A DNA stretch of 64,000 nucleotides from Cordylochernes scorpioides (GCA_030710605.1 CP092868.1:24661104-24725103), one strand, 5' to 3'. Shown: positions 43,059 to 53,731, counted from the first letter of the stretch. A program made the numbers and translations. The notes: generated from the sequence alone by a model not told the origin.

Positions 43059-46000
43059 TTATAGAAAATGGTCAAGAGAGTTAAAAGGGTCGTTAGAGGA
43101 TAAAAAATCAAAGTTGGGGTCTGTTTGAAAGTGTTGATCAAAATTGGAAAAGAGATTTTGAGATTTAGAATGCTGATTACTCAGGATATGTTTGGGGTTG
43201 TGTAGATATGGTGCCGCATCGGGAAAGTTACCAAACATTGAATTTAAAGGATTATCATGTAGGGAGGAAGGATGGTCTGGATTTTGAGAATTGTCATTTA
43301 GAATTGTTGGTTGAGTTGAGTGTTTGTTGGAAACTGGGATTGGTGATTTCTTTAAAGCCTCTTCATTTGGTGCCATTAATTCATCCTCTTTAGAGACACC
43401 ATGGGCATCATCTCCAGGAGTTTGAGATGAAATTGGTTCCATGGGGGGTAAGGTTTCTTGTTTTTCAGCAATAAAAGGAGTAGAATTGTTGGGTTTTAAA
43501 AGTGGGTCATTTTTGTTGGAGTCAACACTCATTGAATGCACTCCCGGCTCTATATTAGAAGATGCCAAACTTGGAGATGGGCTAGAGTTATTTGAGGAAG
43601 AAATGTATGGTTCAACTGTTACAGCTTCATTTTTGTCATTGGTACTGGGTAGAATTGTTGGGGGTGTTGATTGAGGGAGAGAAGCTGAAAGGTTTTGGGT
43701 GGATGCTGGTGGTGCCTGTGGTTCGACATCTTTAAATATCTTCTGAATGGTGGGAGAACTTTTATCAGAAGAATTTGATTCTGGTAACTTCTGCGAAATT
43801 GAGGCATTTGAGAAATCGGCAATTAACAAGCTTGGATCAACTTTAGACTTATTTAAGGGTGAGCTGGATTCTTTTACTATCTCATCTTTTACATTGGTGC
43901 TGTTTTGAATTGTCTGGGGCTTTGGTGGAATTGAATTATTGATGGAAGGATTTTGCCTAGTTGCAGGACCTTGAGAATTCTTGTCTTCTGATACTTTCAA
44001 AGTTGTGGAAGCACTGGTTTTGTTTGGGGAAATGGTTTTTTGTACCTTCTGTAAAATATTGCCTAAAAGAAAACCAAGAGAGGAGGAAAGTTTGCGGGAT
44101 TTCAAATTTTGCTTGTTTTGGTTACTGGCAACTGACAAGGTTGGATGGACATCTGAGTTTGTGATAGTGGAGGTGGATATTTTGACCGTCTCGCCTCCAT
44201 TCTTGACATTGGTGCTAAGCTGGGGTTTTGATAGAATTGAATCATTGATGGAAACTGAGTAGTTTTGAAGAATTTCTGGAGCCTGAGGCTTCTCTTCTTC
44301 AGATAACCTCAGAATGGAGGGAGGACTTTTCTCATAAGTATTTGTTACTTCTTCTAAGATATCTGAAGGTAAGGAGGATGGATTGGGAGGATTATTTGGT
44401 AATGGATTACTTTCGTTGAGAGCATCTATTGAATGTTCTTGAATAATAGGCGAAAACCTTGTAAACAAGACATTTGATGTGGCATTATTAGCCCTTTCTA
44501 CTTTAACAATGGGTGGAGCCGTTTCATTATAGACTATAGATACAAGAGAAAAATTTCGAGGAGGCCCTACTTGATGAAAGATTACATAAGGTTTTTTAAT
44601 TTCTGGAGCCTGAGACTTCTCTTCTTCAGATAACCTCATAATGGAGGGAGAACTTTTCTCATAAGTATTTGTTACTTCTTCTAAGATATCTGAAGGTAAG
44701 GAGGATGGATTGGGAGGATTATTTGGTAATGGATTACTTTCGTTGAGAGCATCTATTGAATGTTCTTGAATAATAGGCGACAACCTTGTAAACAAGATAT
44801 TTGATGTGGCATTAGCCCTATCTACTTTAACAATGGGTGAAGCCGTTTCATTATAGACTATAGATACAAGAGAAATATTTTGAGGAGGCCCTACTTGATG
44901 AAATATTACAAAAGGTTTTTTAATTGTCCGAGGCTTTTCTTTACCTAAGAGTGGTGGAGATTTTGCTGTTGTATTTTTGTTGTCAGTACTGGGCAGAATC
45001 CTTGGGGATTTTGATTGATTGCTAGGAAGATCTTGGATCGATGCTGAGGTCTGTAATTTAACATCTTTGGATGTCTTCAGAACGGAGGAAGAGTTTTTGT
45101 CAGAGGACTCTGGAAGCTGTTGTGAAATATGTACTATAATAGGCCCGGAGGATATATTGAGTCGTTTCGAAGTTTGAACATTTGGATTAAATGGGAAAAT
45201 CTGTAAACCTATTTTTGGAACATTCGAGGAATTATTAGAAAGCAAGTTTGGATCATCTACATTCGACTTATTTAAAGGTATGGTAGCTTCCTTAACTGTC
45301 TCATTGAGATTGGTGTTGGGCTGCAGAATGGTGGAGAAAGAAATATTTTGTAGTTTCAATGGCATCTGAGATTCTTCTGATAGTTTTGGAGTAGTTGAAA
45401 GTCTGTCCAAGAAAGTTTCTCCCTTTATCATGTTGTCTAATACTTGTCCAAGTATTGAGAATGAATTGAGCGGTATATTGGGAAATGAGTTATTTTGGTT
45501 GGAAGAAGCATTCAGCGAACTTATGTAGATGATGGGCAAGGAATTGAGGGGAATAGAGTCATTTTTAGCGTCAATCCCTACAGATTTCCTCATGGGTGAG
45601 GAGGTTTCATTTTTCCCGACAAGAGAAGAGAATGAAATAATTGGCTTATAGATGATCAACAGATAAATATTAGGATTTAAAGGAGGCTTTAAACCCTCTT
45701 GAAGTATTACCGGAGATTTTCTTGGCAATGTGGTTGGCTTTATATTGAAATTCTCTTTGTTTAAAGGCAAGGTAGATTCTTTTGAATTTTCTGTTAAATT
45801 CTTACTGTTAAGCAAAATTGTTGGGAGTTTTGATGGTGTTAGTTGAATGGGAGAAACTGAAGAAGTTTGTATGGCTGATGGAGGTTGAGATTTCGAGTCG
45901 ATAGATGTCTTCAGATTGGGGGAAGAGCTTTTGTAAGAGGTATTGGTCTTTGGTGCCTCCTGTGAAATATAGCTGTCAGGAATTTCAGGCGTGGAGGATG

Positions 46001-47225
46001 ATATATAAGGTGGTTTGGAAGGTGAACGATGACTTTTGTTGGGTACACCATATTTCAAACCCATTTTTGGGGTGGTAGATGTCTTTTTGATAACTAACAA
46101 GCTGGGAGAAGATTGTCCCCCTGTGCTCTTACCCAAAGATGAAATTAATTTTTTGAGTGAGTTGGTCCGTTTCTTTGGGGCAAGTGAGGCTAAGGAATCG
46201 GGTGGTCTCAAAAGTGGATGCTTTTTTCTGAATGAAGCACCCATTCCTGTGGTGATGGGTAAGGAATTGGTACTAAACAAAGTGGAAGCGGTATTAGATG
46301 GCATAAATAAAGGATGCTTATTTAGAGTCCCTGTAAAATGATCAAAAGGGTTTTCAATGCTTCCAAAGGGGGGGTGCATATCAGCAAAGGGGTTGCTAAA
46401 TAGATTGGTTTGAGGAGGAGAAAATGGGTTGGTGAAGGGAAATGTGGAAGGGAGAGAGTTTTGGGAATGAGCTCTAAGATCCCAGAGAGGATTACCAGAA
46501 GAGAATCTCTCGTGATCGTTTAAAGGGTTAAGTGGCTTAGGGATGTCGGGAAATGTAAAGGGATTAGAAAAATGTTTGCTCAAGACTATCTTAGAAGGAT
46601 TTCCATGGGAAGTCATAAAAAGATGTTTGGAATTCCCAGAAGGAGAAGTATAGGTGACTATTTTGGAATGGCTCAGGGAATTTTCAGGTCCATTGCTATT
46701 TCTATTCACTAAAGAAGTTATTTCAATGTTATTTTTGAGTGGACTTGTTTGAAATCTGGACTTTCTGCCACTATTCTTGGAATATGTGCTGCGACTGAAT
46801 AGGGTGGGAGGATCCTCTTCTGAAGATTTGCTTATTGCCAACCTTGATCCTGCTGGGTTCTTCTTTAGTGCTTCAACTCCTGAGGGTTTCGCAAGTGACT
46901 TCTTAGGAGTTCTCTTGATAGGATGAGTATTTGACTTGAATTGTTCCACTTTCTTTCTGCCATTTTGTGCGAAACTCTGTGGCAACCTAGTTTCTGGATG
47001 GTCCTTGGGAATACTGGTGATCCTCTTTTCATTCGTCGTCAAAATGGCTGGAATCTCTTTGTCTTCTTTTAAACTCTTGCTTGTTGAGGGGTCGCCAAGG
47101 GATCCATTCTCCAATAAAGGGGAAGAATCTTCGTTGTTGATCGACCTTGATGAAGAAGAGCTTGTGGCTTCTGCGGGAGTGAGCAGAAGGCTGAAGAAGA
47201 CAAGGGCTGCCAAACCTAGCTCCAT
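43059..47225 (-). CDS. Large secreted Ser/Pro/Asn-rich cysteine-free protein, unknown function
   Basis: One uninterrupted frame of 1388 codons. Residues 1-20 (MELGLAALVFFSLLLTPAEA) are a classical signal peptide; no other membrane segment is evident. The mature chain is low-complexity, rich in Ser, Pro, Asn, Thr and Lys, with dozens of N-glycosylation sequons, no cysteine and a single Trp (NPLWDL). Residues about 215-300 have repeated NPF motifs (SNPFADM, ENPFDHF). Residues about 766-982 are two near-identical 109-residue repeats containing VIFHQVGPP and SLVSIVYNET. The C-terminus is His/Phe/Asn-rich. I recognise no family. Composition fits an extracellular matrix, silk-, mucus- or cuticle-like structural protein, an inference from composition only. 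Length without a stop argues strongly for coding. Confidence 0.88.
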   Translation of the reverse strand: MELGLAALVFFSLLLTPAEATSSSSSRSINNEDSSPLLENGSLGDPSTSKSLKEDKEIPAILTTNEKRITSIPKDHPETRLPQSFAQNGRKKVEQFKSNTHPIKRTPKKSLAKPSGVEALKKNPAGSRLAISKSSEEDPPTLFSRSTYSKNSGRKSRFQTSPLKNNIEITSLVNRNSNGPENSLSHSKIVTYTSPSGNSKHLFMTSHGNPSKIVLSKHFSNPFTFPDIPKPLNPLNDHERFSSGNPLWDLRAHSQNSLPSTFPFTNPFSPPQTNLFSNPFADMHPPFGSIENPFDHFTGTLNKHPLFMPSNTASTLFSTNSLPITTGMGASFRKKHPLLRPPDSLASLAPKKRTNSLKKLISSLGKSTGGQSSPSLLVIKKTSTTPKMGLKYGVPNKSHRSPSKPPYISSSTPEIPDSYISQEAPKTNTSYKSSSPNLKTSIDSKSQPPSAIQTSSVSPIQLTPSKLPTILLNSKNLTENSKESTLPLNKENFNIKPTTLPRKSPVILQEGLKPPLNPNIYLLIIYKPIISFSSLVGKNETSSPMRKSVGIDAKNDSIPLNSLPIIYISSLNASSNQNNSFPNIPLNSFSILGQVLDNMIKGETFLDRLSTTPKLSEESQMPLKLQNISFSTILQPNTNLNETVKEATIPLNKSNVDDPNLLSNNSSNVPKIGLQIFPFNPNVQTSKRLNISSGPIIVHISQQLPESSDKNSSSVLKTSKDVKLQTSASIQDLPSNQSKSPRILPSTDNKNTTAKSPPLLGKEKPRTIKKPFVIFHQVGPPQNISLVSIVYNETASPIVKVDRANATSNILFTRLSPIIQEHSIDALNESNPLPNNPPNPSSLPSDILEEVTNTYEKSSPSIMRLSEEEKSQAPEIKKPYVIFHQVGPPRNFSLVSIVYNETAPPIVKVERANNATSNVLFTRFSPIIQEHSIDALNESNPLPNNPPNPSSLPSDILEEVTNTYEKSPPSILRLSEEEKPQAPEILQNYSVSINDSILSKPQLSTNVKNGGETVKISTSTITNSDVHPTLSVASNQNKQNLKSRKLSSSLGFLLGNILQKVQKTISPNKTSASTTLKVSEDKNSQGPATRQNPSINNSIPPKPQTIQNSTNVKDEIVKESSSPLNKSKVDPSLLIADFSNASISQKLPESNSSDKSSPTIQKIFKDVEPQAPPASTQNLSASLPQSTPPTILPSTNDKNEAVTVEPYISSSNNSSPSPSLASSNIEPGVHSMSVDSNKNDPLLKPNNSTPFIAEKQETLPPMEPISSQTPGDDAHGVSKEDELMAPNEEALKKSPIPVSNKHSTQPTILNDNSQNPDHPSSLHDNPLNSMFGNFPDAAPYLHNPKHILSNQHSKSQNLFSNFDQHFQTDPNFDFLSSNDPFNSLDHFL
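44281..44931 (-). repeat. Tandem 327 bp repeat inside the secreted-protein gene
   Basis: Two units (44281-44607 and about 44608-44931) code for 109 and 108 residues that differ at few positions; one unit has an extra Asn codon (NNATS versus NATS). Shorter, older relatives of parts of the unit (LNKS, LPES, SVLKTSKD) occur elsewhere in the protein. Confidence 0.9.
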
Positions 47226-47275
47226 TCCGGGATTATTTCCATCGGTAGATGAACACCAGGTCAGTTGGGACCAAG

Positions 47276-47281
47276 TTTATA
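47276..47281 (-). promoter_or_regulatory. TATA box of the secreted-protein gene
   Basis: TATAAA on the minus strand, in GATATAAACTT, about 50 bases before the ATG. A start site 25-30 bases downstream would leave a 5' UTR of roughly 20-25 bases, consistent with an intronless, strongly expressed gene. Confidence 0.6.
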
Positions 47282-47580
47282 TCTCCATTTGGAAGCCATT
47301 CAATTCAAATAGGGTCTCCGGAAACAAATGACCATATTTTTTTAGACATTTAAATGGCTTGACGTCGTGTAAATGCCCAGTGAAGTAGGAAATCTTCAGA
47401 AAAGTTTGGAAAGTGGGGGCCATGATTAAACTATCAGTGACATATAGAGAGGATTATGAGGAAACTAATGTGTTGTAAGCCATGGAAATTTAGATCTAGA
47501 GAAGGCTAAGTGATTAGGAAGATGAAATATTTTGTGAGAAAGAAATTCTAAGGAGAGAGAGATTGAACCTTCTTTATTAC

Positions 47581-47800
47581 ATAACACAAGGTAATAAGGC
47601 CAAAATCTAAATAAATAAATAGTGTGTGACATTTCGGTAACAGCATTGTTACCATCTTCAGACAAAATTACTGAATGAGAAATTTTATTTTGTCTGAAGA
47701 TGGTAACAATGCTGTTACCGAAACGTCACACACTATTTATTTATTTGGATTTGTTCTTATTACCTTGTGTTTATAAGCTATAATCCAAATTGTGCCCTAT
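47581..47800. mobile_element. Hammerhead-type foldback element (subfamily B), best preserved
   Basis: AACACAAGGTAATAAGGCC arm, inverted halves meeting at about 47675, and AATCCAAATTGTGCCCTATC end. Plus motif: CTGAAGA (47694-47700), GGTAACA-ATGC-TGTTACC, GAAACGTC (47720-47727). Minus motif: GAAATGTC (47628-47635) and CTGAAGA (47655-47661). It lies about 300 bp upstream of the TATA box of the secreted-protein gene. Confidence 0.88.
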
Positions 47801-47804
47801 CATT

Positions 47805-48150
47805 TAAGAAATAGTCAATATTTTTTTAAATTAAGCTGGTTGAAGAGAGCAACTATGGCTTGAGAGAGCTATCATTTTAAAAATAAACAAAAAGGTAACT
47901 CATTGTGAGAAATCTTTCTGTAAAATTTTAGAGAGTAAAAAAAAAAAAAAGAGTAGATTAATTACCTTTAACTTCCCTCTCTTCACAATCATATTTAATA
48001 TTTTTATAAAGTAAGAAAGGTACACACCCACAAAAAAAAAAGCTGTATGTCATAGATTGTGGTAGAAAAAGAGTAAATGAATCGGAGAGATTTGCAAAAA
48101 GACAAATTATAAAACTATTTTAGAGGCGTAATATTCTTTTAAAAATAAAA
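47805..48150. other. No recognised gene
   Basis: AT- and A-run-rich sequence. Confidence 0.35.
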
Positions 48151-48154
48151 CAAT

Positions 48155-48560
48155 TTCTACTGTCCTTACTGCGATGGAAAAATTAAAGGGAGGGCCTGGC
48201 TCATCAGTGGTGAACCCTCCCAGCGGTTTCGCCAGTTTAATCTACCATACCGCTGTTATATTTCATTTTTGGAACTTCCTTTTATAGGTGACTGTTGTAA
48301 GACTCTTGGAATGGGTATTTTAGAAGAACTATGGACATAAGCTTTTAGGACAGCAGAATTAAATATAATTATAAATATATAATATGCTTCGAGCAATCGC
48401 TCTTCCGCAAATATCAAATTATGTCTTTTATTAGAACAATAATGTTACAATGTACTAGAGCGCCATCTGTTATTAAATTATAAAACTATTTTAGAGGCGT
48501 AATATTCTTTTAAAAATAAAACAATTTCTACTGTCCTTACTGCGATGGAAAAATTAAATG
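48155..48560. repeat. GGGAGGGCCTGGC repeat with partial duplication
   Basis: 48127-48190 and 48478-48555 are near-identical (AGAGGCGTAATATTC..., TACTGCGATGGAAAAATTAAA), bracketing a copy of the repeat seen at 41045. Confidence 0.7.
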
Positions 48561-49399
48561 TCAGACATTCTGTGTAGGTCAAGGGGGGGGGTGACCTTGA
48601 GACACATTATGTAATTGGGGAGTTGTGAATCTAGGTTAGATATCAACACACACCCCCTCTATATCATAACACAGTAAATTTTATAAACATATATACATAT
48701 AGTTATATATATAAATGTATTAAAAACATAAATTGGGGCATTTCCTGACTGTTCACATGAGCATTTGGGGTTAGCTCCGATTTGGCCAGTCTTAGGCGGC
48801 GATGCCTTGATTCCTGACAACTGTCAAATGTAAATATTTCTTTTTCACCCTCCTGGTTGAGTTATTACATTGACTGACAGTCAATAAAATTGTTTTAATT
48901 GTCAATTGTCATGAGCATTTGGGAATGCCTTTTTTTTTTTGTTTAATATTAACACCATTTATATATTTTCAATATTTTTCACACAAATATATATAAATAT
49001 TGTCACAGTATAATGAAGGTGACGAGTCGTTTGGGTAGAATAAAATAATAATTTATTAGATGACTTTGAATAGTTAATTAGTTTGAGGGATAAAAAGAAA
49101 TAGAGGTAAACTAAGTTAAATGGATAAAAATAATGGTAAATTAAAGAAGTAATGTCAGAGACCCAAACAGCTGGCGATCGGCTACACCCCTCAAGATGGC
49201 GACTATTGTTTACAAACTTCCCGCCTAGCGCGCCCACCATCTATCGGAGCTTAGGTACATAACACTTGCCAAGCTGACAGCGCGGTACCTATCGGGGCTT
49301 AGGTACATAACACTTGCCAAGCTGCCGATGTATTATTTACAGTTACAAGCTATGTACATTTTTGGTTATGACAATATAATATAAATAATAATAATAATA

Positions 49400-50260
49400 A
49401 CACATAAATATATATATATATATGGTAATTTAAACCAACAACCCTATATTGTATAATTACTTATAACAAGATTGTCATGTTGTATATAGAAACACATCTA
49501 TAAATAATTATGCGCATGATTAATCTGTGTCATTGCATCACCATATGTAATGTACTTTGTACAAACTAAAGACAAATAAATAAAACTATGTAATAGATTA
49601 AGAGCTAAGTTAAAGCAAGATTGAGAAATTCAAAAACGTCTAAGATCGAGAGAGAAACCCAACAATCCTGAAGAGGAATTTAGCGAGTCGTTGCCATCAA
49701 GGCCAAAGGGTGCAGACGTTCAAAGTTCACATTCTCAGACAATCCAACAACCCTGAAAAGGAATTCGGCAGCCCGTTGCCATCTGGTCCAAAGGGTGCGG
49801 AATGCCGCAGACGTTTAAAGTCCAACTCCCCCCCCTCCTCGGGAATGGTATATAAACACCTCGGTTTTAGCCGACCATAGTTAGTTAGTTAGTTAGTCCG
49901 CAGTTAGTCTCTTCACCGTCGGCGCGAGCCCTTGTCGCTTATAGCCAGGACCACCTCATCGACCATGTAAAACAGTAAGAAACTCTAATCTCCATCTTGC
50001 TTAGCTCAACTCCTATCTGTTCATGGAACTTTCCTACTACAGCTGTGTCTCTTCGTTTTATGTGTGTGCTTTCCACTCTGCCTCGACCACGACTGCCTGT
50101 ACTCTGTGAAAACTGTTAAAGGTCTTCCAAAGTGCAGAGAGGTACTGGAAAACTCTCCACGCCCTGACTGTCCCTCTCGGCTACTACAGGTTTGACCACC
50201 GGTTACCACAGCCTATAGCGAGAGTCGACAGGATTCTACAAGAGGCTACCAGATCTCAAC
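49400..50260 (+). repeat. LTR-like segment related to the 1.69 kb repeats
   Basis: Shares ordered motifs with 55060-55300: ACAACCC, CATCACCATATGTAATG, AATAAATAAAACT and GATTAAGAG(C/T)T(A/G)AG(T/C)TAAAGCAAG. A TATATAAA box at 49849-49856 is followed by four TTAG repeats and a GTAAG donor-like site near 49974. No open frame follows, so this is probably a diverged solo LTR. Confidence 0.55.
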
Positions 50261-50269
50261 TTATTACAT

Positions 50270-51915
50270 ATATATATGTTATATTAATATATTATTTGAA
50301 ATGTTATATTGAAATATTTTATTTAATAATGTTATATGTTAAAATGTTGTTTTATTTAAAGTTATAATTTCATTGATATAAATACTCTGTTTTAATCGAC
50401 CGCCAGAGGTCACGCTTCTACTATATAAACTGATTGTTGTTCTTCCCCGTTGGTCGACTCAAGGTTTTTGTAATTATGTAGATAATCTTTTGTTATATTT
50501 ATTTATACGCCTTAAGACAGGCATTACTTTAATCAATTATGTTTTTCATATGTAATTCATTCCTCAGCGCGCGCTCAATAAAGAAATCTATAATCAAGAC
50601 TATATTATTCAACCACGACTGCACCACCATAGCTTAATCCTCAAGATAACCAAAATCAAGATGATCGAAATTCAAACAGCAGAAATCTTATCTTTTTCAT
50701 TATATAAGATATATATATATTGTAACGTAGCAATCAAGTCTTTGTATATCTGAAGGTGTGAAAGTATTTATTGATGACGTCACCACGACCAGTCGACAGT
50801 TATTAACCAATTAACAACACTATCTACAGCTAGAGAATATCGAGCAAGCAAGCTAGGTAACTAAATAATGATTTAGAAAATGTAAAATTTTAAATATGTG
50901 TCCAAATATTTTCATTGAATAATTAAATAATAAATTATTTCTTCGCCACAATATATAATGATAAGGTACAAATTGGATTTAAGCACAAATGTTTTTTTTT
51001 TATATACAATACAAACATCTTCTACTGTCCTTACTGCAATGAAAAAATATATTGGGAGGGCTTAGCTACTTTATAAATTATATATAGGAGATTCGCTATA
51101 TCCCAGGTTTGTTTTAACAGGGTTTTACTGTACATTTATTTTTAAAATGCTAAAATATTGATTTTTTTAATTAACAAATTCAAAGAACTACTAATTGACT
51201 ACCTTATAGGTCATCCATTGTTGAGCTCTACCTCAGCTGACATCACATCAAAAATCTCCACACTGTGGAAGAAAAACTACTGTATTTTATTTTAAATGGA
51301 ATTGTAAAAAATGCTTTAGTAGAATTAAATTTAAAAATAATTTATATGATAATATTTTTGAATTATAGATTATACTAATACATATACAAGACCAAATCAT
51401 TTAAAACAGCACATAACCTCTTTAATTCAACACTTACTTTAATTCACAATTGTGTTTTGAATCCCAATTAGCTGAGAGTTAATTAAAAACTGACACACTA
51501 TAATTCAACACTGACTTTTAGATTCCACCATAAATTTTGATCCCTTGAAGTTTTTAGTTCTTAAAATTAAAGATACTTTGGCCAGAAAACTTTTTATTAT
51601 CTCGATGTTTCAACAAAAATCTTTTGTGTTCGTCAGGAGTGAACAAAAATTAAAACATTTTGCAAATCCTTAAAGTTTTTATTTAAAGAAGTTTTTTTAT
51701 ACTATATATTTTTTAAATAAATCTAACAATCTACAAAAAAATAAATTGAAATAATATACATTTTATAAGACTAATTGGGATGGTCAGAAGTATGGCTGCC
51801 CTGACTTCATTCTAACTAAAAACTACTGGATGATTCCCAATATCTTGTCCAGATATATCTGCTTTTGTTTGTATCAATACATTAGGTTAGTGTCAGATAG
51901 ATTAAATCAAGTTAT
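50270..51915. other. No recognised gene
   Basis: AT-rich. Contains a TGACGTCA site near 50774, a fragment of the GGGAGGG repeat at 51020-51080, and a run resembling a decayed MITE end (GGGTTTTACTGTA) near 51120. Confidence 0.4.
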
Positions 51916-51921
51916 TTTAGT

Positions 51922-52140
51922 GATAAAGCACAATTTGGATTATAGATTATAATAAAAGAAAATAACACCTAATCCAAATAATTTATTAGTGTGTGATGTT
52001 TCTGCAACAACATTGTCACCATCATCAGACAAAAGAATAATATTTTTATTCTTTTGTCTGATGATGGCGACAATGTTGTTACTGAAACGTCACACACTAA
52101 TAAATTATTTGGATTAGGACTTATTTTCTTTTATTATAAG
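51922..52140. mobile_element. Hammerhead-type foldback element (subfamily A)
   Basis: GATAAAGCACAATTTGGATT end, two inverted halves meeting near 52035. Plus motif CTGATGA (52058-52064), partly weakened stem, GAAACGTC (52084-52091). Confidence 0.85.
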
Positions 52141-52194
52141 TTAGGTTAGGTTTGGTTAGTTTATAAACTGCAATTTCTCACAACAATAAGGTAC

Positions 52195-52320
52195 AATTTG
52201 GATTATAGATTTTAAACATAATAAGACCATATCCAAATTAATAAATAATGTGTGACAGTAACAGCATGGTTACCCTTAACATCACACATTATTTATTTGG
52301 TCTAATTACCTTGTATTTCT
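52195..52320. mobile_element. Partial foldback copy
   Basis: Outer arms retained, core shortened to CAGTAACAGCATGGTTACC; no CTGA element. Confidence 0.6.
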
Positions 52321-52582
52321 CAAAATCTTTCTTTTATTTTAAAAATGCTAGTTTTCAAGCAATAAACACTCGAGCAGCTCCTATACTCATGTTAGAACGA
52401 CTGTACATGGTGCATTTCATATTAAAGCTAAGTCAGTGGCCTGCTACTGAGTAGTGCTCCCAGTCTTAATAACAAAGACAGTCTACCCAGTCATGACGGT
52501 TGTCAGAGCACTCTCTACTCATCCCCAGCAGACACCATCTCAAGCTCTACAAGCTTAATACCCTAATATGATTGTGCTTGAC

Positions 52583-52990
52583 AGGGGGTCGGTGGAAGGC
52601 TGGTTAAACGGTTTGGTTTTCGACCACTACGACCCGGGTTTGATTCCCGCATTGGACACTTTTTTTCTGTTTAAAAAAAAAAAAAAAAAAATGTTCCAAT
52701 GGCCTCCGATTCTTGCAAAAGTCCAACCCCACCAGTGAGTGCAAGTAACCAAATGGGGCTTTGGCATATTTATAAGTGCAAAGTTGAACTGCTTTTCACA
52801 TGTGTAGACATGTGGTGCACTTATAGTAAAAGCAGTCACCTACTTATACCCACCATGATTACATGGCCTATACCTATGGCCTAAAGTCGAATTGCTTTTC
52901 ATGTGTAGACATGTGGTACACTTACAGTAAAAACAGTTGCCTACTTCTACCTACCATAATTATCATGGCCTGTACCAAATGTACTAGGGA
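52583..52990 (+). mobile_element. tRNA-derived SINE (family 1) with duplicated 3' part
   Basis: Head GGGGGTCGGTGGAAGGCTGG with GGTTTGATTCCCG B box, A-run at 52674-52690 and body to about 52865. A second copy of the body's 3' half follows (52888-52992), ending ACTAGGGATAAAAAAAA. Confidence 0.85.
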
Positions 52991-53084
52991 TAAAAAAAAT
53001 TCGTATATTCTTGTAACCAAAATCTTGCATATGGATATGATTGACAACAGAACTAGGTGGAATGGTATAAAACCAACAATTTTC

Positions 53085-53240
53085 AACATTGGACACTTTT
53101 CTCCCCTGAAGAAATTTCTCTAATGGCTTCTTGTATATGTTCCCCATGTGAGTGCAAGTAACCAAACAGGGCTCTGGCACATTTGTAAGTGCAAAGTCGA
53201 ACTGCTTTTCACATGTGTAGACATGTATGGAGATAAGAAA
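53085..53240 (+). mobile_element. Fragment of SINE family 1
   Basis: Body only (GTGCAAGTAACCAAACAGGG ... CACATGTGTAGACATGT); no intact tRNA-like head. Confidence 0.65.
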
Positions 53241-53450
53241 GAAGAAGAGAAGAAGAAGGTTATTTTTAACCATGGAGGTATTTTCCTCGCTTAGACCAAT
53301 CAGGCATTTGTTTTCCTATCTAGGCACAACCACAGGGATGTTACTGAATGCTTTCAACAGCTAATCGAGGGAAATAACTCTTTACATTGTCTCGGAGGAT
53401 AAGGATAGTTGCTACTCTTTCAACCTTTGCTCACTAGTCACTAATAGATT

Positions 53451-53713
53451 TGTGGGGTGTGAGAGACTTCCATCCAGCCTGCTGGGATGACAGACCACGG
53501 CAAACATACAAGTGGGGCCTGGAAATAGGAGATGACCACCGCTGCGTGGTGCTGCGCAGAGATAAGTGGAAGTCGATCAGAACCTAATAGACATTCTAGG
53601 GTGTTGTCCTTTTGTCTTCCTCTAAAAATGTAGCTAATAAGTAATACCAATAAAACATTAACTTTGAAATACTTTCTGGGCCATCGCTGGACTAATAAAT
53701 CGATACACCAACA
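53451..53713 (+). repeat. LTR of a CsRn1-like Gypsy element
   Basis: 263 bp from TGTGGGGTG to ACACCAACA. It carries an AATAAAAC signal near 53655. A primer site follows one base later. It shares motifs with the arm relics at 8313 and 23875. No coding internal region follows. Confidence 0.65.
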
Positions 53714-53714
53714 T

Positions 53715-53731
53715 TGGTGAGCCGGACGTGG
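53715..53731 (+). other. Primer binding site, tRNA-Trp-like
   Basis: TGGTGAGCCGGACGTGG differs at three of 17 positions from TGGTGACCCCGACGTGA, the complement of animal tRNA-Trp 3' end used by CsRn1-clade Gypsy elements. Confidence 0.55.
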
